Notes under the pieces: model-generated
Told to the model about the DNA's origin: nothing
Seen by the model: only the letters and a program-made list of their open reading frames with translations
The model's database searches: none
Origin: Bacteroidota bacterium
GTDB taxonomy: Bacteria > Bacteroidota > Bacteroidia > Chitinophagales > Chitinophagaceae
Length of the DNA stretch: 64,000 nucleotides
Assembly: GCA_018266555.1 (NCBI GenBank)
Contig: JAFEAF010000006.1
Span: 99,088 to 163,087, forward strand
Direction of reading: 5' to 3'
Part shown: one piece after another, positions 28,080 to 36,810 of the stretch
Numbering within the stretch: position 1 is the first letter of the stretch
Layout of the letters: each line of letters begins with the position of its first letter
Made by a program: the position numbers and the translations under genes

Positions 28080-28182
28080 AGCATCACCTTTAATTTATAA
28101 AGACGAAAAGAACCCCGTTCAGCATGACAAGATTCTTTCAGTACCCGGCCTCTTTATTTTACTTTTAATCAAAAAATAATTC

Positions 28183-28581
28183 ATGCTCCAACAAATAGTT
28201 CTCCTCGCTTTAGTAATAAATGACTATGATGAAGCCATTCAATTTTATACAAAGAAGTTAGGATTCCGGTTGATTGAAGACACTGTGCTAAGCGAAACTA
28301 AACGATGGGTGCTGGTAAGGCCCCCCGGCAACTCAGAATGTTCGTTGCTTCTCGCCAAAGCTGCCGGTGATGAACAAAGAAGCCGCATCGGCAATCAAAC
28401 CGGCGGCCGTGTCTTTTTATTTTTAAAAACGGATGATTTCTGGCGGGATTATAATAACTTTCTGTCAAAGGGAATACAATTTATCCGGGAGCCGAAAAAA
28501 GAAAAGTATGGAACGGTGGCTGTGTTTCAGGACTTGTATGGCAACCTTTGGGATCTTATTGAATACAGCGATAAAAAATAG
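28183..28581 (+). CDS. VOC-family (glyoxalase/bleomycin-resistance fold) protein
   Basis: 132 residues forming two beta-alpha-beta-beta-beta halves: LLALVINDYDEAIQFYTKKLGF opens the first half (start LLALVINDYDEA) and GTVAVFQDLYGNLWDLIEY closes the second. The terminal Glu of LIEY is the usual metal ligand of this superfamily. The substrate cannot be inferred; members include glyoxalases, dioxygenases and resistance proteins. Its stop is four bases from that of the convergent gene. Confidence 0.88.
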   Translation: MLQQIVLLALVINDYDEAIQFYTKKLGFRLIEDTVLSETKRWVLVRPPGNSECSLLLAKAAGDEQRSRIGNQTGGRVFLFLKTDDFWRDYNNFLSKGIQFIREPKKEKYGTVAVFQDLYGNLWDLIEYSDKK

Positions 28582-28584
28582 TTG

Positions 28585-29790
28585 TTACAAATATCTCAGC
28601 CACTCTTTTTCTTTATGTTGCATTTTATAATTTCCATACCATTTGCACAATGTATAGAGTAGAACAACAATTAAGAGCCAGACAAGATATACCATTCCCA
28701 AACTGATACCAGAGCCTGATGCCGGCCTTCCAAACTGAAAGGGCCCAAACAATAAATCTTTCCAGTGAAACCCCTGGGCAAACACCATAACAAAAACAGC
28801 AAGCCTGATAAGATATAAATGTATCAGGTAATAAAACATCGGCACTTTGCCATACACAGAAAAAATATTTTGAAACCATCCTGAAAGATCCGTGGTGAGC
28901 CATAACAGTAAAAACATGATACCAAAAAAAAGCAAATCAAATTGTAATGAAGGCGCATATTTGGTGACATTGAAAAATGAAACTATAGTCATTGCAGTTT
29001 CTTTCTGAGCAGACCATGGAAAAGGATCGCCATATACATTCACAAACCTGAGAATGAAAAATAACAACAATGCAATAACGCTACAATTTAACAGGTATAT
29101 TTTTTGAGATGCTGCTTCCCTTTCAAATACTTTTCCAAAGGAAAAACCCAACAACAACATAACGGCCCAGGGAATCACCGGGTACGCTGTGAAGAAAATA
29201 AAATCTTTAGAAACCGTTTGCGGCCCCGGAACGAAAAATATATTCAGCAATACAGAAATTGCTTTACTGTTTATTTGCGGAAGAAACTGCAACAGGTTGT
29301 GAGAGAAAATAATCAGTAGTGAAACAAGGCCGATGGTTTTCAGATTTACTTTTAATAAAAAAGAAAGGATGATAAATCCTGCTCCGATAGCCGCAATCAC
29401 CTGCAACATTAGTATGCGGAATTGAACATCGAACCACAGCACAAAATTTACCAAAGTAAATTCCATCAGTATCAGCCACAACCCTCTTTTCAATAAAAAT
29501 TTTCTTGTAGCATCAATATCTCCTCTCCTCTTCATAGACAGGTATGCGGATGTTCCGGAAAGAAAAACGAATGTCGGTGCGCAGAGATAAGTGATCCATC
29601 TTGTAAAAAAAAGAAAAGGAGTTGTAGTATTAAGATCAGTGGGGCTTTGTGTCAGTGAAGAAACATGCATCAGGTCACGGATATGATCCAGCGCCATAAT
29701 GACCATGACAATGCCTCTGACAATGTCAATAGAATGAATCCGCTTATTCAAAGCAGGGGAACTGTTGATTTCGTTATTCATTTTTTCCAT
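28585..29790 (-). CDS. DUF1624/HGSNAT-like membrane acyltransferase-family protein
   Basis: 401 residues with about ten membrane helices. The N-terminal RIHSIDIVRGIVMVIMALDHIRD (key residues SIDxxRG and DHxRD) is the hallmark of the DUF1624 / heparan-alpha-glucosaminide N-acetyltransferase group, in which the His in the DH pair is thought to carry or accept the acyl group. The physiological substrate is unknown. Its upstream region contains two 10-bp direct repeats with a 20-bp period, a likely regulator site. An in-frame ATG three codons later is also possible. Confidence 0.85.
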   Translation of the reverse strand: MEKMNNEINSSPALNKRIHSIDIVRGIVMVIMALDHIRDLMHVSSLTQSPTDLNTTTPFLFFTRWITYLCAPTFVFLSGTSAYLSMKRRGDIDATRKFLLKRGLWLILMEFTLVNFVLWFDVQFRILMLQVIAAIGAGFIILSFLLKVNLKTIGLVSLLIIFSHNLLQFLPQINSKAISVLLNIFFVPGPQTVSKDFIFFTAYPVIPWAVMLLLGFSFGKVFEREAASQKIYLLNCSVIALLLFFILRFVNVYGDPFPWSAQKETAMTIVSFFNVTKYAPSLQFDLLFFGIMFLLLWLTTDLSGWFQNIFSVYGKVPMFYYLIHLYLIRLAVFVMVFAQGFHWKDLLFGPFQFGRPASGSGISLGMVYLVWLLIVVLLYTLCKWYGNYKMQHKEKEWLRYL

Positions 29791-29847
29791 TAAATAAAAG
29801 CAGGGTTACATAATTAAGAAGTTTTTGCAAAAGGCCGAAATAGAAAG

Positions 29848-29877
29848 GGCAAGCGGTAAAATCTCCTGGCAAGCGGT
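29848..29877 (-). promoter_or_regulatory. Two 10-bp direct repeats with 20-bp period, likely operator
   Basis: On the minus strand ACCGCTTGCC occurs twice with a 10-bp gap, 58-87 bp before the start of the acyltransferase-like gene. Direct repeats two helical turns apart are the arrangement bound by LytTR-type regulators; one such regulator is encoded 5 kb away, but a link is only inferred. Confidence 0.5.
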
Positions 29878-29929
29878 TTTCAATATTTTCATGAACCGGA
29901 TAATTCTTTCATACGTTTTGCCAATCAGT

Positions 29930-30724
29930 TTACTGCTCATTACTATTCTCTTTTCTTGCAAACATCTGCTCCATCATGGCATATAGTTCCAGATGTTTTT
30001 GCTGAAAAAGCTCCGGCTGTTTGAAAAAATATTCAGATGCTACTGCAAAAAATTCCGCCTCATTGGTGAGCCCATACAAGTCAATATCTGATTCACCATT
30101 TCGCATAGCCTGCATTGTTTCTCTCATCAACTTCTGCCAGTCAATGACAGACTGCTTTGATAATAAAGCCTGCGGAACACCATCTACGGCACCATCCATT
30201 TTATCAATCATGTGAGCAAATTCATGAATAGCCGCATTGCTTTTGTCTTCCTTATTTAAAAATCCATGACGCAAAGCCTGCTTAGAAAGTATCATTACAT
30301 TTTGCAACGGGCCGCTCCCTACCATGCCGGTAATAGTTCGGTGATAGCCCGATTGATCAAAATCCCTGCTGAATGCATCGGGGTATAATAAAACTTCATG
30401 CAGATCGGTATATTCCCATTCTTTGAAATCAAATACAGGAATAACAGCAGCAGCGCCAATCAATACCTGGTCTAAATCTTCCACATCTGTTTTTATTCCC
30501 GTGATCCGGACCTCAGCATAAAATTGCTGCATTCTTTTCTCAAATATTTTTTTTCCAGGTTCATCTAACTGATGATAAAAATCAACATGCTCATCGAGTA
30601 AATTCAGAAAATGATCCGGCAAGGGATCAACAAAATGACTCTTCCTGGTTATTTTAAAAACAATCGTGATGAATAAAACCAAAAAGATCAGAACCGCTGT
30701 TATCTGCAAAATAGTGATCAGCAT
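29930..30724 (-). CDS. MtfA-like zinc peptidase (M90 family)
   Basis: 264 residues. An N-terminal membrane segment (about 1-22) is followed by a soluble domain. The zinc motif is HEFAH in AAIHEFAHMIDKMDG and the third ligand is probably the Glu of NEAEFFAVASEYFF; both are M90 marks. Escherichia coli MtfA is an aminopeptidase that binds the glucose repressor Mlc, but Bacteroidota have no Mlc, so the target here is open. Divergent from the Pr6Pr gene. Confidence 0.9.
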   Translation of the reverse strand: MLITILQITAVLIFLVLFITIVFKITRKSHFVDPLPDHFLNLLDEHVDFYHQLDEPGKKIFEKRMQQFYAEVRITGIKTDVEDLDQVLIGAAAVIPVFDFKEWEYTDLHEVLLYPDAFSRDFDQSGYHRTITGMVGSGPLQNVMILSKQALRHGFLNKEDKSNAAIHEFAHMIDKMDGAVDGVPQALLSKQSVIDWQKLMRETMQAMRNGESDIDLYGLTNEAEFFAVASEYFFKQPELFQQKHLELYAMMEQMFARKENSNEQ

Positions 30725-30784
30725 AAATCGAAGATATTGAAGATGTGGAAAACAACTTGTGATAGAAAATGTTTATATTTCCTC

Positions 30785-31423
30785 ATGAATAAAAAAAATT
30801 CCGCTGCCAACCTGTTTATCGCAGTCATTGCATTGATCGCCTGGTTTGCATTGATCCTGCAACTGTATATTATGATCAGTTCGGCATCCGTTAACCATCT
30901 GACCAAACTACAGGCTACCGGAAGATTTTTTGCATTTTATACTATTCTCACAAACTTGCTGGTTGCCATCAATCTTACCGCCATTCTCTTATTTCCCCGG
31001 TCGGCAATAGGAAAATTCTTTGTGCAGGCTTCTCCTGCTGCCGCCACCGCAGTGTATATACTCATCGTAGGAATCATATATAATTTTTTGCTTCGCCAAT
31101 TGTGGAAGCCCGAAGGATGGCAAAAAATTGCCGATGAACTCTTGCATGTTATAGTCCCGTTACTTTATATATTATATTGGGGTTTTCTTGCATCAAAAAA
31201 AGGTTTGCAATGGAAAAATATTATTCAATGGCTTACCTATCCGTTGCTTTATTTCATTTATATGCTGATACGGGGCGCCGTCGAAGGTTTTTATCCTTAC
31301 CCGTTTTTAAATGTAAAAGAGTTAGGATATACCCACGCCTTTTTAAATGCCGGCGGCATGATAATTTTATTTGTAATAACCGGATTTATTTTTATTGCAA
31401 TAGCCCGCAGACGATCTGTATAA
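30785..31423 (+). CDS. Pr6Pr-family membrane protein
   Basis: 212 residues from the ATG at 30785; the frame is open 48 bp upstream but a -7-like TATATTTC falls there, so the inner ATG is preferred. Six hydrophobic helices, with the conserved LYWGFLASKKGLQW and YPLLYFIYMLIRGAVEGFYPYPF (key residues P, Y, RG, G and YPYPF) of the Pr6Pr family, named for six prolines. No biochemical role is established. Confidence 0.78.
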   Translation: MNKKNSAANLFIAVIALIAWFALILQLYIMISSASVNHLTKLQATGRFFAFYTILTNLLVAINLTAILLFPRSAIGKFFVQASPAAATAVYILIVGIIYNFLLRQLWKPEGWQKIADELLHVIVPLLYILYWGFLASKKGLQWKNIIQWLTYPLLYFIYMLIRGAVEGFYPYPFLNVKELGYTHAFLNAGGMIILFVITGFIFIAIARRRSV

Positions 31424-31554
31424 TCCTCCTTATGTATTATACGACTATTCCTGAATGAGAAAATCGAAATAATAAAATCCCTGAAACATTAATGTGAATG
31501 TATTATTCGTCAATCACCACTTATAATGTATCTTTATAATCTTAAAACTCTGCA

Positions 31555-31710
31555 ATGTCATTATTCAATAACAACAAAAAGCAAAAAGGGAAAAAGGATA
31601 AAAAGAATCTCCAGGCCGGTAACCCGGGTTCAAAATTTTTTAATAAATCTACTAAAAGTGCGGGCTTCTCACAACGGCCCCCAAAAGCCGGGGGAAGCCG
31701 GGGCAGTTAA
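31555..31710 (+). CDS. Small basic protein of 51 residues
   Basis: The frame starts MSLFNNNKKQKGKKDKK and ends PPKAGGSRGS; it is strongly basic, Asn/Lys/Gly-rich and without hydrophobic segments. TATCTTTA, one mismatch from the -7 consensus, lies 18 bp upstream, and the next gene begins 75 bp later. I believe similar short Lys/Gly-rich proteins occur in related Bacteroidota, but this is recollection only. The composition suggests nucleic-acid binding or a ribosome-associated role; no function is claimed. A longer frame on the same strand (31526-31726) overlaps it and looks less protein-like. Confidence 0.55.
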   Translation: MSLFNNNKKQKGKKDKKNLQAGNPGSKFFNKSTKSAGFSQRPPKAGGSRGS

Positions 31711-31785
31711 TTTATTTACAAGTTGAACCTTCCTGATCTAATTATTTAGCTTTATAGAAACTTTTTTTTTAGCTAAATCAAATTT

Positions 31786-33423
31786 ATGAGAAGGAGAGAT
31801 TTTTTAACAAGCAGTTCTCTTGCAGCAGCAGGCCTCAGTACTGCGCTCGCCATTTCATGCAATAACAATGTTTCCCAAGAAAAGGAAGTGAAAAAAGATG
31901 GGGCAACTACAGGTGATTTTGCATTGTCTGAAATAACAGTAGCGGAATTGCAAAAAAAAGTTCAAAAAGGCGAATACAGCTATGAACAGATTACGGACAT
32001 CTACCTGCAACGAATTGATGAACTGGATAAAAAAGGCCCGGCCATCAACGCTGTTATCGAATTGAATCCGGATGCAAAAAATATTGCGAAAACAATGGAT
32101 GAGGAAAGAAAAAGCGGAAAGAACAGAGGCCCCTTACATGGAATTCCTGTCTTAATAAAAGATAATATTGATACGGCAGATAAAATGAAAACTTCTGCCG
32201 GTTCATTGGCTTTGGCTACTTCCATTGCATTAAAAGATTCTTTTGTAACACAAAAATTAAGAGAAGCCGGCGCAGTTATTCTTGGTAAAACAAATCTGAG
32301 TGAATGGGCGAATATCCGTTCCAACCATTCCACCAGCGGATGGAGCGGCCGGGGAGGATTGACAAAAAATCCTTACGCATTGGATAGGAATGCATGCGGC
32401 TCCAGTTCCGGAACCGGAGCGGCTATTACTGCAAATTTTGCTACGGTAGGTATCGGTACAGAAACAGATGGCTCCATTGTTTGCCCCTCTTCACATAATG
32501 GATTGGTGGGAATAAAACCAACAGTCGGATTAATAAGTCGCTCCGGCATCATTCCTATTTCGCATAGCCAGGATACGGCAGGCCCGATGTGCCGTTGTGT
32601 GGCAGATGCTGCTGCTTTGCTTGGTATATTAACCGGAACCGATCCGAAAGACACTGCAACAATTGAAAGCAATGGAAAAGCATTGACGGATTATACTAAG
32701 TTTCTCGACAAAGATGGATTAAAAGGAAAAAGAATAGGCGTAGCAAGAAAATTTTTTGGATTTAGCGATAAAGTAGATCATTTGATGAATGAAGCTATTA
32801 ATACGTTGAAACAAAACGGAGCTGCCATTATTGATCCGGCTGATGTTCCCAACGTAGGGAAATATGATGATACGGAATTTGAGGTTTTACTTTATGAATT
32901 GAAAGCAGACCTGAATACATATCTCGCCGAACTGGGCGCCAATGCTCCTGTAAAAACACTGCAAGACATTATTGCATTTAATGAAAAAAATAAAGACAAA
33001 GAAATGCCTTACTTCGGCCAGGAAACTTTTTTGAAAGCACAGGAAAAAGGACCGTTGACAAGTAAAGAATACATTGATGCTTTGGCAAAAAATCATCGTT
33101 TATCAAGAGAAGAAGGAATTGATGCCATCATGAATCAGGAAAAATTAGATGCCATCATCGCACCCACAGGCGAACCCGCATGGGTAACTGATCTTATAAA
33201 TGGTGATCATTTTTCAGGTGGTTACTCCACTCCTTCTGCAGTAGCCGGTTATCCGCATATTACAGTACCGGCGGGAATGATATTTGGTTTACCGGTAGGA
33301 ATTTCATTTTTCGGAAGAGCCTGGAGTGAGCCTGTTCTCATTCAAATTGCTTATGCGTTTGAACAAGCTACAAAGCACCGGCAGCTTCCGAAATTTTTAC
33401 CCGTTGCAGACCTGAAAGCCTGA
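31786..33423 (+). CDS. Amidase-signature family protein, exported lipoprotein
   Basis: 545 residues. The N-terminus MRRRDFLTSSSLAAAGLSTALAIS-C combines a Tat-like RRRDF motif with a lipobox Cys, so it is probably exported folded and lipidated. The amidase signature holds the Ser-cisSer-Lys triad: Lys in PVLIKDNID, cis-Ser in ACGSSSGTGAA and nucleophile Ser in GTETDGSIVCP. Relatives hydrolyse carboxamides or, in GatA, glutamine, but an exported single protein is not a tRNA amidotransferase subunit. The stop codon lies inside a GCCTG/CAGGC hairpin. Confidence 0.92.
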   Translation: MRRRDFLTSSSLAAAGLSTALAISCNNNVSQEKEVKKDGATTGDFALSEITVAELQKKVQKGEYSYEQITDIYLQRIDELDKKGPAINAVIELNPDAKNIAKTMDEERKSGKNRGPLHGIPVLIKDNIDTADKMKTSAGSLALATSIALKDSFVTQKLREAGAVILGKTNLSEWANIRSNHSTSGWSGRGGLTKNPYALDRNACGSSSGTGAAITANFATVGIGTETDGSIVCPSSHNGLVGIKPTVGLISRSGIIPISHSQDTAGPMCRCVADAAALLGILTGTDPKDTATIESNGKALTDYTKFLDKDGLKGKRIGVARKFFGFSDKVDHLMNEAINTLKQNGAAIIDPADVPNVGKYDDTEFEVLLYELKADLNTYLAELGANAPVKTLQDIIAFNEKNKDKEMPYFGQETFLKAQEKGPLTSKEYIDALAKNHRLSREEGIDAIMNQEKLDAIIAPTGEPAWVTDLINGDHFSGGYSTPSAVAGYPHITVPAGMIFGLPVGISFFGRAWSEPVLIQIAYAFEQATKHRQLPKFLPVADLKA

Positions 33424-33568
33424 GGCAGGCAGCACCTGGTATTAATTTCAGTCAAACAAAGGATTATTTCTATGTATAAAAAACAATTTCGAAATAAAAA
33501 CCCCGTGTTTTTTAATAGTTATTTTTATACAGACATCGCAATACTTTTCTCACTTCAAAACTTCAGTT

Positions 33569-33902
33569 ATGATAAAATTACTTTTCTATTCTTCACTTTT
33601 TGTTTTTATTAATTGCCTGTAATCAGGCAAAAGAAAAAACAGAAAACACTTCCAAACAAAAAGATGACATGAATGCATTGTATGAAAAAAATCTTGCTGA
33701 CTTACAAGTCGGAATTTCTGCTTTTGAAAAAGGAGATCTTGATGCCTGGTCAGCATCAGTTGCTGATTCAGCGCAATGGGAATCGCCTGCCTATGGTGAT
33801 ACTGTACACACAAAAGCACAATGGAGAGAACCCTTAAAATTTTATATTGACAAAAAATATAATTCCAGAACCATCCTGATAAAAGGATGGTTCTTTTTTT
33901 GA
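33569..33902 (+). pseudogene. Frameshifted and truncated NTF2/SnoaL-like lipoprotein gene
   Basis: The ATG at 33569 starts MIKLLFYSSLFVF and soon stops, while the lipobox LLIACNQAKEK continues in another frame. Removing one T from the run at 33597-33601 joins them into a normal lipoprotein signal, so a +1 change in a homopolymer is the simplest reading. Downstream, ADLQVGISAFEKGDLDAW and AKAQWREPLKFY-like text (seen as TKAQWREPLKFY) recall SnoaL/NTF2 proteins, but the frame then runs straight into an intrinsic terminator, whose translation gives the last residues (ILIKGWFFF). Both ends thus look broken; a sequencing error could account only for the first. Confidence 0.65.
33867..33900 (+). 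terminator. Intrinsic terminator overlapping the pseudogene end
   Basis: 10-bp perfect stem AGAACCATCC (33867-33876) / GGATGGTTCT (33885-33894), loop TGATAAAA, followed by a run of seven T. Confidence 0.92.
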
Positions 33903-33998
33903 CTATACTTAAATAACATCCGCATAACATTAACCTTTCTCTGAATATAATGATGTGCCATCCGAATGCTGTACATTTCATCATACAAACAAGTGTGT

Positions 33999-34895
33999 AT
34001 GATTGCTAAGCTCCTGTTCCTATTTCTTCAGGGAATTACTTTTTTCTTCTTATCAACCGGCATTAAAGACAACTTGAATTCATTGGTACACCACGCAGCC
34101 AGGAGCAAGCCCCCTGCTTACAACTATGATTTATCACATCCTTCAAAGAAATGGATATTACCGGGAGACCTGAAAGAAATCTCCGGACAAGCCTGGGTTG
34201 ACAAGAATCATATTCTGGCTATTGAAGATTTGCATCCCATCCTGTATCTGGTTAAAATGGACAATAAGGCAATCGTAGAAAAGCGAATCCCTTTCAAAAA
34301 GATCTCCGGTAAAAAAACGGACATCGAGGATGTGGCATTGGTAAAAAATACGGCGTATGCTTTATGGAGCCATGGCGTTTTATTCAAAATTAAAAACTGG
34401 CAAACTGAGCCGAAAGTAAAAAAAATTGAAACACCTCTGTCAAAAGAAAATAATACGGAAGGGCTATGCTATGACCCGGTATCTTATAACCTGTTGATTG
34501 CTTGCAAAAATGAATCCGATGTCGAAGACCAGAAAAAATCCACCCGCTCCATTTTTGAATTTGATCTTAAAGCGGACACCCTGATCACCGACCCTTTTAT
34601 GCTGATCCGAAAAAAGGATTTTAAAAAATTTGCAGATGAAAAACTGGGATTTTTTCCATCGGCTATTGCCGTGCATCCTGTTACCCATGACATTTATATT
34701 CTTTCTACCAAAGAAACCAAGTGCATGGCGGTGTATAGTTATAAAGGAGAATTAAAATCTTTTCAATTAATAGATAAAAATCTTTTATTGCAGCCGGAAG
34801 GAATTTGTTTTGCCCCGGATGGTACTTTATATATCAGTTCCGAGGGAAAACATGGAACACCGCCGGTGCTTTTAAGATTTGATGCCGGAAAGTGA
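33999..34895 (+). CDS. SdiA-regulated domain-like exported protein
   Basis: 298 residues from the ATG at 33999, chosen because the hydrophobic segment LLFLFLQGITFFFLS then follows at once as a signal peptide or anchor. The rest is a beta-propeller-like domain (EISGQAWVDKNHILAIEDL, EGLCYDPVSYNLLIACK, LQPEGICFAPDGTLYISSEG as key positions) that fits the SdiA-regulated / phytase-like propeller group. Role unknown; the family may bind or cleave surface ligands. Convergent with the LytTR regulator gene, three bases apart. Confidence 0.75.
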   Translation: MIAKLLFLFLQGITFFFLSTGIKDNLNSLVHHAARSKPPAYNYDLSHPSKKWILPGDLKEISGQAWVDKNHILAIEDLHPILYLVKMDNKAIVEKRIPFKKISGKKTDIEDVALVKNTAYALWSHGVLFKIKNWQTEPKVKKIETPLSKENNTEGLCYDPVSYNLLIACKNESDVEDQKKSTRSIFEFDLKADTLITDPFMLIRKKDFKKFADEKLGFFPSAIAVHPVTHDIYILSTKETKCMAVYSYKGELKSFQLIDKNLLLQPEGICFAPDGTLYISSEGKHGTPPVLLRFDAGK

Positions 34896-34897
34896 AA

Positions 34898-35623
34898 CTA
34901 TCTCTTTAAAAACTTTCCCGCCAAAATTTTTTCCAAAACATCCTCTTTAAGATTCCGGCTGATGGGTATCCGCTGTGCACCTAAAAGAATTTCATTTCCT
35001 TCAATGCCGGTAATCTTTCCGGCAGATACAATATATGATTTATGAGTCTTAATGAATTTCGAAGCGGGCAAATAATCTTCAACTGATTTAAAAGTAAGAT
35101 AGGTCATATACTTTTTGTCACCGGTATAAATCATCACATAGTTTTGTAGCGCTTCTGCAAAAAGAATATCTGCAAAAAATATTTTCACCAGTTTACTATC
35201 GGCCTTAATAAAAAAATGATCCGGATGTGAATTTTCTATGGTCACTTCTTTATTCCGTTCCCTGATTTCATAATATTCCTTAGCCCGTAAGGCTGCTTTA
35301 AAAAAACGATCAAACGAAATCGGTTTGACAAGGTAATCCAATGCTTCCAGTTCAAAACCTTCCAGTGCATATTGCGGGTATGCTGTGGTAAAAATCACGG
35401 GTGGAGCATGCTGTAATGTTTTAAAAAATTCAATACCTGTAATCTTCGGCATTTCAATATCCAGGAAGAGTAATTGTACTTCTTCCTTCTGCAATAGGTT
35501 GGTTGACATCAATGGGTTATCAAATTCACCGATACACTCCAGGAAGTCCGTATCCGCCATGTATTCCTTCAGGCCTTTTCTTGCCAAAGGTTCATCATCA
35601 ATTATAATACACTTAATGGCCAA
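34898..35623 (-). CDS. LytTR-family response regulator
   Basis: 241 residues. The receiver domain (1-120) has the acidic pocket DDEP at 9-12, phospho-acceptor Asp55 in LLFLDIEMP and the switch Lys in YLVKP. The LytTR DNA-binding domain (about 140-240) ends with RIPISRNLKEDVLEKI. It acts with the histidine kinase whose gene overlaps it by 11 bp. LytTR domains bind direct repeats about two turns apart; such repeats occur at 29848-29877. Confidence 0.95.
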   Translation of the reverse strand: MAIKCIIIDDEPLARKGLKEYMADTDFLECIGEFDNPLMSTNLLQKEEVQLLFLDIEMPKITGIEFFKTLQHAPPVIFTTAYPQYALEGFELEALDYLVKPISFDRFFKAALRAKEYYEIRERNKEVTIENSHPDHFFIKADSKLVKIFFADILFAEALQNYVMIYTGDKKYMTYLTFKSVEDYLPASKFIKTHKSYIVSAGKITGIEGNEILLGAQRIPISRNLKEDVLEKILAGKFLKR

Positions 35624-36641
35624 TGTAGAGTTTTAGGTTTACAAAAAATTGTTCTGCGTCATCACGGATTTCAAGATCATGCTTTCCGGGATAGATCAAC
35701 TCCAGTCTTCTTTTCACATTATTTAGCCCGATTCCCCCGGGCAATCCGGCTGTCTTATTATAATGTTCTCTTGAATTCAATACTGAAAAACAAAACGATC
35801 CGTTTGAGCGATGAATATCCAGCTTAATAAAATTTTCCTTGTTGCTAAAATGAGAAATATGCTTGAAAGCATTTTCCACAAACGGGATCAGCAGTAAAGG
35901 CTCTATTGAAAATCCTTTTACATCTTTTGAGCAATTAAATTCTACCGAACAGTCTGAATTCTTCCTTAATTTTTGCAAAACCACATAATCTTTTAAATAA
36001 CTTAATTCTTTTTCAACAGGCACCATTGAATCTTTCACTTCATAAAGCTGGTATCGCAACATCTCCGAAAATTTATGCAAAGCATCTCGGGCATCTTCAT
36101 TTTCCTTATTGATCAGGAAATATACAGAGTTCAAAGAATTAAATAGAAAATGCGGATTGATCTGGGATTTCAAAAAATTTAATTCTGTTTCGGCTTTCTC
36201 TTTGGCAGCATTTACCAGGCGTTGCTGCATTTTTACCTGGTCATACATTAATTTAAATGAAGCGCCTGTCAGTACCAGGAAAAAATCAGTAATTACATTT
36301 TCATACATTTTCAGTTTCAGGTTCCCGGCCAGGCTGAACATATCCGGCTGATTCAAGATCTCACCCATCACAAATACTTTGATGAAACTACTGAGAAGTA
36401 TCAATAGTATAAATGTGATTACAGCTAAAAAATATTTCTTTTTATAAAGCAACTGAGGTATTAAAAAAAGGTTGGTGATATAAACAGCTATTGCCAATGC
36501 TACTGTTTTCACCATGGTGATTTGCATCGCAATCTCTTTTGTGTCGTAATCCTGATAACGGAGGAAATACCACACCCCTGCTACCAGCAGCCAGAATAAG
36601 ACATGGTGCAGTTTATATTTTATCAGCGTCCTGTTTTGCAT
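35613..36641 (-). CDS. LytS-type sensor histidine kinase
   Basis: 342 residues from the ATG at 36641 (a TTG two codons earlier is also in frame). Four membrane helices within residues 10-130, then a short coiled coil and a His_kinase domain with phospho-acceptor His164 in INPHFLFNSLN. The ATP-binding part shows LLIPFVENAFKH and GGIGLNNVKRRLELIYP. No periplasmic sensor domain is visible, so the membrane helices probably sense the signal. Overlap with the LytTR gene indicates translational coupling. Confidence 0.95.
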   Translation of the reverse strand: MQNRTLIKYKLHHVLFWLLVAGVWYFLRYQDYDTKEIAMQITMVKTVALAIAVYITNLFLIPQLLYKKKYFLAVITFILLILLSSFIKVFVMGEILNQPDMFSLAGNLKLKMYENVITDFFLVLTGASFKLMYDQVKMQQRLVNAAKEKAETELNFLKSQINPHFLFNSLNSVYFLINKENEDARDALHKFSEMLRYQLYEVKDSMVPVEKELSYLKDYVVLQKLRKNSDCSVEFNCSKDVKGFSIEPLLLIPFVENAFKHISHFSNKENFIKLDIHRSNGSFCFSVLNSREHYNKTAGLPGGIGLNNVKRRLELIYPGKHDLEIRDDAEQFFVNLKLYIGH

Positions 36642-36810
36642 ACCCAAAATAAATTTACAAATTCCTTTTGGTAGCCCCTATTACCTGAATGCAATAATTC
36701 CCTTGACGAATGGCAGTTTTTCATTTCATCAAGTGCGGGATTCCTGTGGTGTAATGGATTTGTACGATCCTCTTGTCATTGTCATTTTTGTGAAATTAAA
36801 ACCTAAAACA

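Noticed and set aside
31526..31726. 66-codon frame overlapping the small basic protein
   Set aside because: Its start overlaps the -7-like box and its sequence looks random compared with the Lys/Gly-rich frame at 31555.
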